From Agelaius tricolor (taxonomy: Eukaryota; Chordata; Aves; Passeriformes; Icteridae), in assembly GCA_023055355.1 (NCBI GenBank), contig JALJCS010000024.1:8509501-8573500 (forward strand): DNA of 64,000 nt, written 5' to 3'. Shown piece by piece: positions 40,401 through 52,400 of this stretch. The notes below the pieces were generated by a model that searched no databases, was not told the origin of the DNA, and was given only the letters and a program-made list of their open reading frames with translations. The position numbers and the translations under genes are program-made. The stretch's first letter is position 1. Each line of letters starts with the position of its first letter.

Positions 40401-43400
40401 CACTGACATACATGACCATGCTAAAATATAGGTCAGGTTCTATGGACTACATCCCACCTGTGGACAGATGCTTTAAAAGGTTTTTAACTTATTTTCTACA
40501 GTATACCTTAATCTTTTTGCTTGACAATAAGTGAAAAGAGGATAATAAAACTCCTTAAACAAGTGATCATCTGTTCTCAAGATCAGTTGAGACAGCAATG
40601 ATTCATCTGTGTCCTCACTATTCTCAGAGGCCCTATTTCCCATATTTATACACACACTGTCTGCTCTTTGGGGGTGTGAGTAATAAGAAGTCTCTCCTAC
40701 TTCTGTGAAATTGTTTTCTATTTCCCAGTCTGTGATGCTCTATAATGGAGAAGGATGCTGCTCCTTTCAGTAATAGGATCCCACACCCATGTCTTTTAGC
40801 ACTTCACCTGGATCAGGATAATAACTGAAAGATTATCCTGATAATAACTGAATATAATATATAACTGATATAATAACTGAAAGATTACCCCTGTTTCTTG
40901 CAGACCTTACCTTTACTTTGTTTGTCATGTGACTCTGTGAGAAACTGAGTGATACGGTCTGAAGGAATTGCAAAAGAAATTCCAGCTGTGACCTTCAAGG
41001 TGTTAATCCCAATCACTTCACCATCCTGTTGAGAGACAACACCCAATTAAATTTGTTCCTAAGTACAGGATTCATCTCCCTGCCTAGAATTTCATGTTAA
41101 AAGCTGGTGTAAGAAATTCTAGAGTGTTGTAATCACTCAAGAAATAAACACTACTTATAAGGGAGGATCTGGGCTTTGATTCATGATCCATTTCACATTT
41201 AACTGTGATGGCCAGAGAGATTACAGTACAGTGTGTTCATCCAAGGTCCATCCCAACACTCAGCAAGACATTCCCTCTGCCAAGTGGGCAGGGAAGTCAC
41301 TACTATCACTACAGCCACAAGTCACTGCCCTGCAAAACCAGTGCTGATTGGAAGCAATCTACTTTGGAAGAGTTGTGTGGGGTAGCCAGGTTCCATCTCT
41401 GTCGTGCATCCCAGATTTCACAGCATGAACTAACAAGTGTAACTGCTCCCTCCAGATCCAATATTCCTCACTGCTATGTAAATTTTTCTGTGCTCAATGG
41501 GGAAATGTTCTCCTGTGGTGTGTGAAATGAAACCTAATTTGCATATTCTTCATTAGCTACAGGCTATCTGCCTTCATTAGCTAAATGAATGGAAGCTGGA
41601 ATGACCCATGAATCTTCCCAAAAGAACATTCTCCCACTTGAAACTAGCTCTTGAAACAAAACCAACCAACCAAACCAAGTCACATGGACTTACCAGATTA
41701 ACTAGAGGTCCTCCAGAGTTGCCATACTGTAAAAATGACATAAGGGAACAATAAATTAATACTTCACTGTTGTAAATGCAATTCTCATTGCAAACAGTAC
41801 TGTTTTTTAAGTAAATGAAAGAGAAGAGGTAATTTCTTAGGCAGCACTGACAGACACTATCAATCACAGAAGATCACAAGTAGCTCTTATCCTACCCCTA
41901 CACCCCTCCCATGATTATAGTTGTTTGGTTTTTTCAGAAACAGAAATTAAGTTAGGAGCCACTCCAGATAGACAGACCCTGAGTTTATGACATTGAATAG
42001 CTAAAGCTAGTATTTTGATTCTCCTAAAGCCTGTCAGAACAATGTTTCGAAGTAGTTAATTGTTATTTATAGTTATACTTCAGTGAAGTGCTTCTACAAT
42101 TTTTGTTTCACTCATCACTTTGGTTTGTAACACTGTCAGTCTCTCATTCTCCACTGGAGCAGAATACAGTGGTTTACATATTTAATCACAGCATATTGCT
42201 ATGAGGTAGCTACTACATAAGGATTGATTTAGTAACCACAGACACATATGCCTCTCTAGGGAAGGCATAGAGCAACTCTGAACAGCCCAAAATTACCTAA
42301 TACCTAATGGCCCTTAAAGGAAATAAGCAACAGGACCACAGGAAATGAGAGTTGGGGAAGTTGCTTGTCCATCTTCAAGCTGGCTCAACAATTTGTTTTT
42401 GAGTGAGGCCAGAGTTTTAGAGTAGGTTTGCAAAACAGCCAAGAGCAGCAACTTACTACTCAAAAGAAACAAAAGCTAAGTGATGTATGACAGAGAAGCA
42501 AGACACAAACTATTTACACTTAGATAGCACTGGGCAAACTTTATAGATTCATAGGAGAATAAAACAGACATTAAAATTTATCAAACAGCTTCAAAGCTCA
42601 AATTAAACAATTAGATAAATTCCTTATATTGTATCTCTCCAGTGACCAGAGGCTGCACATGTGATTTTTATGTCTGACTGGCACAAAGAAACCAAAATAA
42701 TGATTTTTCAGCCTTGCTCAGCACATGGTCTTTCATTCACTCGTCTTCTGCTTGAAGGATGTGAAAGACCTTCAGCACATGCAATACAGCTCCATTTAGA
42801 ACCTTATGGCCCTGTTTTCTCCTGCCCTATGTTACTGCTGTCCCAGCATTCCTCAAAAGGCAGCTGCATGCACATTCCTGCAGGAAAGTCTTGGCTGAGC
42901 CACAGGAATGCTCTGAACAGACCAACTCTCAAACTCCTCCCATTCTCAGGAGAAAATGAGTGCATTAGCTAAGCACAAAGCATCCTTATGCCAGGGACCA
43001 TCTTCATGCTTTGCAGTCCCAGATGGCAAAGCAATTCAAACTTAGTGTCATTTTCCTCACCTCATCTGCTATCATTCTTTGGTCCAGCATTATCTAACAC
43101 ACTCTGCTATCCTTGTCTAAACCTGCTCATTAGCTTTGGAAGGCAGCAAATGTCTAAGCACATACACAAGGAAGGAGTCTGAGCTTGAAAAATGTGTATA
43201 GGCAAGAAGTCAAGAATCCCATGTTCCAATTCTGTCTCCCCCACCAATTCAGTGTGTGCTCCCAAGTAACCCATCTTGCCTAAGTTTCCAATTAAATGTC
43301 TAGAGAGGTTCAGCTCCTGGGTTGCACAAAAGCTTTTTGAAAAACCTCACTTTTATGTCATATCTTAGCACAAAAAATAATTCTCCTCTTTTTTCCTCCC

Positions 43401-46400
43401 TACACAATTTCTTTCAACAAGTCTGTGACAATAACAATTTGTGAAGCACTCTGTGTGTAAAACATTATTATTGCTTGTTATGACAAATTTGACATTCAAG
43501 TCCAACAAACAAATCCTGAAATATTTTCCTTTCAATGTGTAACAGATTTAAAGTATAAAATTTCAGGCCATTTTCTACCTCAGATATGTGTGCAGTGCTC
43601 ATTTTAGAAGCAGTACAAACTAAACATACACCCAAGCACTTCACTTAAGCTCTTTGGATCACTCCAAGATGCTCTGAAGGAACACTATTTAATGTATTTC
43701 TATATACATGCAATGCTTAGCTCCAAACCTTACCTCAAACTTTGTTATTTTCCACCTTGACTCTTGTTTTGATTATGTGATGTGCAAAGGGAAAACAAAC
43801 AGCAACAAATATCCCCAGTCCTCTCCTTATGTTCTTACCTGGGTGTCCTGTCACTACACTGAAGCACATACTCTCAATTTGACTACTCCATCTGCTTCTA
43901 AAGGATGGAGATGAAAGAAATTTTGGCTCTATTCTACAGCTTCCTTGACCAGAGCAACTCAGCAGGCAGAGAGAGAAATGTTTTAATTTACTGCTGGTTG
44001 ATACAACCATGCTGCTGCATGAGATTTACAGAATTCAAAGCATCTGACCTATGCAGCATCCTCACAGACAACCTCAGTGGGAGAACTTTTATTTATCATT
44101 CCCTTCACAACGCTGCCTGAACACACCTTACAGACACTGCATAGAGTTTTGAAAAAGAAGAATTTCACTGATGTTAAACAAAGCTGCTGGATTCATGTCT
44201 CAGAGCAGGCCCTTCCATGCTGCACAGTGGGGACAGCCTGTGAGGTGGAGCTTACATTAATGATGGCATCTGTCTGGATGTAATCCATGTCCGAGTCCCG
44301 CAGGCCCAGCTCTTTGCCGTCTCGCTGAGCCGTGCTGACAATACCTGTGGTCACAGTGTTCTGTAAGGCAAAGGGGCTCCCAATTGCCACCACAAATTCT
44401 CCTGGCCTCAGATCAGCTGAGTGTCCCAGTAACAATACTGGTAGTTTTTTCTTAATCAAACAGAGAGAGAAAGAAATAAGCATTAGTTCACACTTGAAAA
44501 TAATCTGATTGCAAAGATCAAAAACCAGCAAAAAGTTAGGAACACTTTCCACTACATTAATCAAAGAGCCACTCACTATCCTACACCCAAAACTTATGCT
44601 GTTTTAAACCATCTTCAAAAACAAACAGCTATCTGTAGTTCCTTGCAATTTCACCAAGAAAAGAAGGGCATCAAAATTTCCCTGTTTTCCAGCAGATTGT
44701 TGCCTCCTCCTAGAACCAGCACAAAAACCAATTGTTGACTACCACTCTCTCTGCATTATGCCCACCTTGCAGTCCATGCATACTGCCACAAAGCTTAGAA
44801 AGATTAGCCTGGGTATTTAGGTAAATATAGCACAATTTTGCCACATATTACATGAGTGACTTTTTTTTTTCTTAGTTTTTTACAGTTCCTAGCACAGAAG
44901 ACAAAGTAATTTAATTCCAAAATAGGAAAAATTTCCAGGCCTGTATTTCAGTACATTGCTTTCCACAGATCTAAGGAATCCTTAAACATATATTCTAGTC
45001 AATCACTTTGTACTAAGTGAAACTGAAATTGCCCAAATGAAGGCATTCTCCTGTTTATGTCACTCACCTTAGGGTGAATCTTTATTGTTGCAATGTCAGA
45101 TTTCTTGTCAATGTCTTTGATTGTTGCTTCATAGGTATCTCCATTCTGGAGCTGTACCTTCAGTTGTTGTCTCCCTGATATTGCATTTGTGCTTGACACC
45201 ACATGGGCATTGGTCACAATTAAACCAGAATCAGACATAATAAACCCAGATCCACTGGAAAGGGGGACATTTCGACCAAAGAGAGGGTGCCTGCACAAAA
45301 AGCAAGCATTTTGTGTCATAAGCAAAACAAACTTAAGAAAAGATTATATTAGACATCACTTACCACGTTTCACCCTGAGAATCAAACTTTTTAAAAAATT
45401 ACAAAGAAAGGATCCCTTCCTGAAAATTGTGACTGGCTTTAGTCAGTCAGGGAGACAGGAATTGAGGTTTACAGACAATCAGCAGGATCTTTTTCCTTTG
45501 TTTTCCAATTTTGTCTTCATAATCTTCCTTGCATAGAGTGTAGGTGACAAAAAAGGAAGGAGAAGCAGCCTATCTGATCCCACTGGTTATTGATTACATA
45601 CTGAAAGAGGGAAATAATAAAGCTAAGAAATTAACTGATCATCTAATGGGAGAAGGGGAAGAAGGAACCTTGCAGCTGGACAGAAGCATAAAGGAAGAGA
45701 AAAGGTCTAAGGAGATCATAAAGCCCAAGTGCAGACTGGAAAAAGCATGTTTGGAAACCAAAATGACTAGGAATATGAAAGAAAAAATGGAAAACACTAC
45801 CAATGGGTAAAACTTGGTGGGAAACAACATGTGCTGCAAAACAGACAGGTAAAAGATTTTGCAAACTGTTCAAGGCGTTACAGATTTTCTCTGTGAACAA
45901 CTGTTGTAATGACCTTATGTTAGGGGAACATAAAGTGTCTGCACAGCAGAAAACAAGAAAAGGCCCACAAAGTCTTTCTTCCAATACATGGTCCTGGTTA
46001 GGATATTATTTGAAAGTTCTGGACTATTTAGCAGTAAACAATTGAAGCAAATCCCATGAAAAAGTAGTATCAATATTAGCACCCAGCAAGCTGCTAGGAA
46101 AAGAACAAACAATCTTAACAATATATGAAAAGATCTTGAGCATCTTCAGCTGTAACATCCTCTCAAAGGACCAATCACCATGTGCATAAAACTATGTCCC
46201 TTGATATACTTGATTATCTTGATTTTGGATATTAAAAAAGCCTACAAAAATTCTCCAAAAAATTCTTATATCTGCAGAAATTGAGAGGACTCCAGGAGGA
46301 AAGGTATTCACATAATGGAGTGCATGCAATATTTGCAGTAATTTGTTCTGAAAGCAGGTTGTTCTGAGGACTCATATTTAAACCTCTCAGGTGGCTTTGA

Positions 46401-49400
46401 CACTCAGGGCTGATCTTGCCACATCAGGTCCAGCTTCAGCATCCTGAATATTGGTGATGTTCTGGTCAAAAACTTTAGTTCATTTCTGTCTTAACAGGAG
46501 TCATTTCTGTGTTTAGATAGACTACATCTCCTTGACATTCTACCCTTTAATGCTCTTCCTGCCAAAATAAAATCACCTCTCCTTCAAAGTTGAAAAACTA
46601 ACAACAAGCCATTTTTTTCCAGCTTAGTGTCTAAATATGTGTGCGCACACACACATATAAATATACATACATATATATATATGTATTTAAACTGAGATAC
46701 AAATACAGTCCAACAAGCAAAACATTTTAGTGAAGGTGGAAGAGAACTCCAAAAATGAGATATACTTATTTTAGGGTAGACAGTTATATATATTGTATAG
46801 TACTGTAAACCCATTAGAATAGATCTACTGAACAGGAACAATACACACAAACAAGTGGTTCTCTGGAGAAATGGGTCTGCTGTAATGTTTTAGAATGTTT
46901 TGTGAACCTCAAATTCAAAAGGAAAGTTAGTACACTGTAGATCTTTGTTAAACAATGTAACTAAAACAAAGAATTGAAAGTTTACCTGAGGAAAAGTTCA
47001 ATGTGCACAACTGCAGGTGCAATCTTTTCCACCACATCAGCTATGAAGTTGAATTTGTATCTTGGGCTGCTGGACTGTAGGTGACCTATACTAGCAGAAA
47101 GAATTGGATATGTTAATAAGACAATACATTTTTTATCAAGTAGGCAAGATGAATCTGCTTTGATTTGGTCTGTTTCTCCAACTAGAACGGTTTCAAAACA
47201 GTACTGGAAAAGGAATCAAAGTCATTAAGATTGTTCAAAATTTACCTAGCATTCTGCATGATCCTGAGAAAATTAAATATCAGCATCACTTAGCTCTACA
47301 TTCTTTTCTTTGGAAGTCTATAAGCTCTGTCTTGAGCATTTTTCTGAGGACAACTACTTGGTATTATCCAAGACACAGAGGGTCATAAGCAAAGGACTTT
47401 AGGAGGTCATTAGTTCTACCTCCTGCTCAAAGCTGCATCAGCTACAAAGGGAAACAGAGTTGGGACTTGCAAAACACCAAGGATGGACATTCCAGAAACT
47501 GCCTGGGAAACTTGTCCCACTGCTTCACTGTCCCCCATGATGTTTAGGTTTTGCTTACATCACATCTGAACTTGTTGAGCTCATGTTCCAACTCATGCCC
47601 CTTGTTTCTCATCCTCCCATTATGCACCTCTGTGTGAATCTGGCACACAGGGAGGCTGCTCTTAGGTCCCCTTGAAGCTTTCTCTTCCCAAAACTGAACA
47701 AGCCCAGTACCCTCAGTTTCTCCTCCCAGGAGATATGTCCAGTTCCCCCCAAACATCCTCATGACCTTCTGAACTCTAGCTTGTCAATGCCTTTCTTGTA
47801 CTGAGAGATTCAAAACTGGATGCAGTATTCCAGATGTGGTCTGACAAGTGCTGAGTACCACAGCTGCAAAAGTTTGAATTGTGACTCCCAAATTAAGTTC
47901 TATTTTTTTTTTAAGTAGACACATTAGAAACCTGACTTAAATTACAACCTTTGCACCTAAAACTTTCTGCAAATTCACATTTAGGCTGTCATATGCATCT
48001 GGGCCTACAAATAGACTACTAAAATGTCTGACAAAAGCCAGTATGGTACTACGTTAAACAGCACTATACACAGCATTTGTTAAGAGTCAATAAAATTGTG
48101 TGAAGTTAAGATCTTAAAGAGGTGGGGGAAAAGCCCATGGCATCCTGGCTTCTAGCACCACAACATCCCAGAGGAATAGCACTGCTTGTGCTAAATGTTA
48201 TATTCTCTGCAGTCTTTCATCCACAGAGCCATACCATCACACAGGTAAAGCATATGATAGGGGATGTATCCCCACACTCAAATAGCAATCTTTTGTGTTC
48301 ACAGCCTGAAGCTTTAAAATTAACTATGGGATCTACCAAAGTGAGCAAATGAGTTGAAAAAACTAGACCAAGAAGACTAGGAATTTCTTCACAGAAGTCT
48401 GCAAGTTCTTTATCCTGTTACTGGACATGGGATTTAGTTCTGAATGAAAAGAAACCCTGCTTATATTTAGCAAGTTAGATTTATGTGATACTGAATAAAC
48501 AAAAGGAACAGCTTGGCAGGACTAGGTTCAGTCTATTATTTCTATGCACATTCTCACACACACTGAAGAATCTCTCCAGCCAATTGAACATTCTTGTTTT
48601 AGTGCTTAGTTTAAAAGAGACACAGCAAACAAGAATCACAGAGGACAGTCAAATGTAAGCACAATACACTGTTATTTATTTTGCTTACAAGGCCACTAAA
48701 GAGTTATTTTACCTTCAGTTCCCAAGCAGCTTGCCTGATTATGCATTATATCCTTTGAAGTCTACTGACATGACTTTGAACACTTGCCTACACAGCAAGT
48801 GCTCACTGACAGGATATAACATTGCCATCACATTTATCCTAATAGACATGACCATGCATCAGTGAAAGGCAGCTGATGAACTGCACAGAACTGGGGAAAA
48901 ACTGGGGATGAATGCAGCCTTTCAGTTGGTGTAAATCAGCATAGCTCTGGGTGAGTCAGGGCAACTAAATCCATTTGCATCTTCTAAGTGCTCAACTGTT
49001 CTGCCCTAACCAAATGGATACAGCACTGTACATGGCCACAAGCACAGGAAGAGCCTTGTTCAAAAACCTCACTCCTGACTAGCACCAGGCAAACATCATG
49101 GGTGGCTTTCCAGGTAGGATTTGGGGGAGGCAAAGAGAAAGTCTCTGTAAGAGGTAGTGAAAACAACATGAAAAAAAGGTGAGGAAAATAAAATGCAGCA
49201 ATACAGAGAGGAGACTAAAACTGAAACAATGTTTACCTTCTTCTCATACAATAGTGAAAACATTTCTGTGTCTGAGCAGAAGCCCAGAACCTCCCTGCTG
49301 TGGTTAGAAGACAAGAATGCTCAAACCTGAAATAAAATTGAAATCTGCACCAATATTAAAGGGAAATCTGAAACAAAGGAGGATCAAGAATAACAGACAT

Positions 49401-52400
49401 TCAGGCTTTGTATGAAAGGCATGTCTGAAGATCTGGGCTGATCAGAGATGAGCTGTTTTTTTCTCTGGTGGGGATCAAACACTGGTGAAAACTGACTTAC
49501 AAAGCTGATCTTTCTGGAATAATTTTCTGCAAGCTGGCAGTGATGAGAACCTTTAAACACATTATATGATGTGCCAGGAACTCAAACTACAGACCTGGAA
49601 GGTGTAACTGCACACTTGCATTCACTCAGCAACTATTTAAGGGAACTGAAGTGTTGGTTATTATTTACAGCATTTTAGTGCATAATTATTAAACTGATGG
49701 TTTTCATCAGAAATCCTCAACATACTTCAAAGGGAAGAACTGAAGCCTGGGAAACTGAAGAAGGAAGCAACATCCAACACTGAGTATACTGTATAATGCC
49801 AGCCTGAATACAAGTGTTGTAAATTTAGAGGTAGAATCTATCCTTTAATGTGCACTAGTTGGTAGACACCAGCTGCTGCTACTGTCCTTTCTAAGAGAGA
49901 AAGTTGAATATGTATCTCTCCCCTCCATATTTCTGCTGCCTTGTAGAGCCCCACACAGCCCTCAGCTCTCTGCTGCCCTGAGCATGTAACAGCTCTGAGC
50001 CCACAAAACTTCTGTAGATTTTGACCCATTGACCCTCTGAGATTTGCCACATAGTTTTTCAAAGGCCTCTCAATAACCTGCATTATTTTCCATGTTATTA
50101 CTGAGTGTTCAAAATCATCTCACACTAACAAAATCTAATTTATCTTGGCAAAAACCCATAATTTAATCCGATTAGCCATGTGTTGCATAACCAAGATTTC
50201 AAAGGTGCTGCAACCAGGTTGTATTTGAAACAAAAGCAAATTTATGCTGTATGAGTCTTTAGCTGTCTATGCATTTCTTAGTCAAAAAAACTAGATTTCC
50301 CCAATCCGCCCCATAGCCACAAATCAACCAGATTTTCAGCAGCCTTGAACTTTGAGCCTATCATTTCAACTAAGTGATTAGATCTTCAGGTCTCCAGCTC
50401 CCCTTGCAGAACACTTAAAACTCAGATTTCAATGTAAGTGCATGGAGCTAAAGATTTTCAGCCTATTTTCTAAAATGCAACCTTATGCTTCCAATTTTAT
50501 GGGCTCCAACTACACTGAATTTAAATGGATAAAGCTGAGTGCCTTTCAGGTAGGAGTAGTCTTATTATCAGTTAAAGATTTTTCCTGGATAGTGGTGTTA
50601 CCTACAGGCTATGGGTCCATTTAAGAGTGGTTTATTTACTTTCTTGCAGAGACAATAGACCCCACTCCAATCTCATTAACACTGCCGTAAACCGGGAACA
50701 ATGCCAACAAATCTGTTGCGCTAACCTAGTATGAAGAGAACTGGAAAAAAATTCAGCAGAAATAATCATTATAATCCCACTGAAGACAATAAAACCAGAC
50801 CAATTTACATTTGCAAAAGACTGAACATTTCTGAATATCTGCCAACTTAGTCTCTGTAGAAATAAATCAAATCACATTCACTGCTTTCTTAAAGACAATG
50901 CATTGTATTAAAATCCACAATTTTATATTCATTAAGAATTTGTGAGCCTGGAAAACTCATTCTTTTAAAGTTGTTTCCCCACCCCCCCTTTTAAAACCTG
51001 CTTCAGAAAAGATCTGTGCATTCAGCAAAATTATTATGTCTAAGGGAGGACTGCAACCTGGCAGATCTGATCACCAGGGATAAACACTGTCCCTACTGCG
51101 CTTTCATGGAAAGAAATGAAAGACAAATAAAAGATTATAATGTCTCTGCTTAAAAAACAGAAACATCTGCTGGAAACATAGGTTCATGGGCAGCTTTTCT
51201 GATGAATTCAGCATTAAGATCAAGTTGCATAGCTGTGCACTGACCATAAAGCCTTGGTGAGTTTAATGCCACATTATGTTTCAGGCAACTTGTTTATACA
51301 ATGGATGTCTACCGTGCACAGATGAAAACAATTTGGTGAACCAACACCAAAGTGGCTTTCTTGTGCAATGCAGCAATCACAAGGGCCAGACAGAGACAGA
51401 GTGGCACAAGCTTTCTAGCACAGACACCACACTGACTTTGTATGCTTGGTATCCCTCCTTTCCAAGTGACCCTCATGAGGAGATACAGCAAGAACAGCCT
51501 TTTCCTGTCACCCATCCTTTACAAAGCATTGAAGTGCTCTACTCTGAATTGTATACCAAATCCTGTACACTATCCATCCTCACCTGCAGGAACTCAAAGC
51601 AACTCAGGCATAAGGAGAACAAGCAGCACAGGAATGTGACCAAAATTTGTGTTCCCAGCTAATACCTTGCAGTACATGTCCCTAAATACAGCTGCAGGCA
51701 GCTTTAAGGCTTTGATGGCAGCAACACCAGCAAGAGACTTCTATCCCTCACTGGGCCAACTTCTCAGAAATGCACATAATCATACACTCAGTTGTTCCTC
51801 TGTATCTTCAATGTACAGGCACATTCCAAACACCTGTGTGCAATGACTTATGAATTAATTGTGTTTCAAACACTCTCTTAGGAATATGAACTTTTAGGCT
51901 CCTATCTTGCAAAGATCTGACTGACTTGGGTGAGTAAACACCACCACCCCTTTTTGAGAGTGACTTCAGGTTAACAGTGCAGAGGACAGTAAATGGTGAG
52001 TGTCAAGTCCAGCCTCAAAGGTTTTCTAATTAAGCTTTTAATTTTTCTAGTTCCATTGACAAAAGAGCACCAGTATTTAAAAAAAATAAATTTGCTTCCA
52101 TGTCTTAGGTAAGAAAAGAGAAATCTGTCTTCACAGAAGCTATTTGCAAAATAACCTTGCAGGGAATTTAACTGTACTAAGATATACTGAGATCAAAACC
52201 AGTCCTTCATTCAAGAAACAAACAGGTTGACTGTAGATGGCAGGTGACCAAGTGAATCCTTTGAGTGAGATGTCTGACATCTTAGTGGATTGATACATGG
52301 CATTGTTAAAACTTGCACTTGCTGCCCTGAGAAACAAGGCTCTGTAGGAATAGATCTTTGATTACAGAGGTTGTCCTCCAAAAGTATTTCTCCCATTACT

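Larger units (their letters stand above)
34516..40910 (-). other. HTRA3: HTRA3 intron 6 (6.4 kb, phase 1)
   Basis: The donor is GTAAGG and the acceptor is TTCCTTTCAG. It contains a plus-oriented CR1 fragment near the acceptor end and a local AT-rich repeat just inside the donor. No alternative short-isoform exon was identified. Confidence 0.9.

Noticed and set aside
34516..40910. Counterpart of the mammalian HTRA3 short-isoform terminal exon
   Set aside because: I looked on the gene strand for a phase-1 acceptor followed by a short conserved tail and stop, and saw no convincing candidate.
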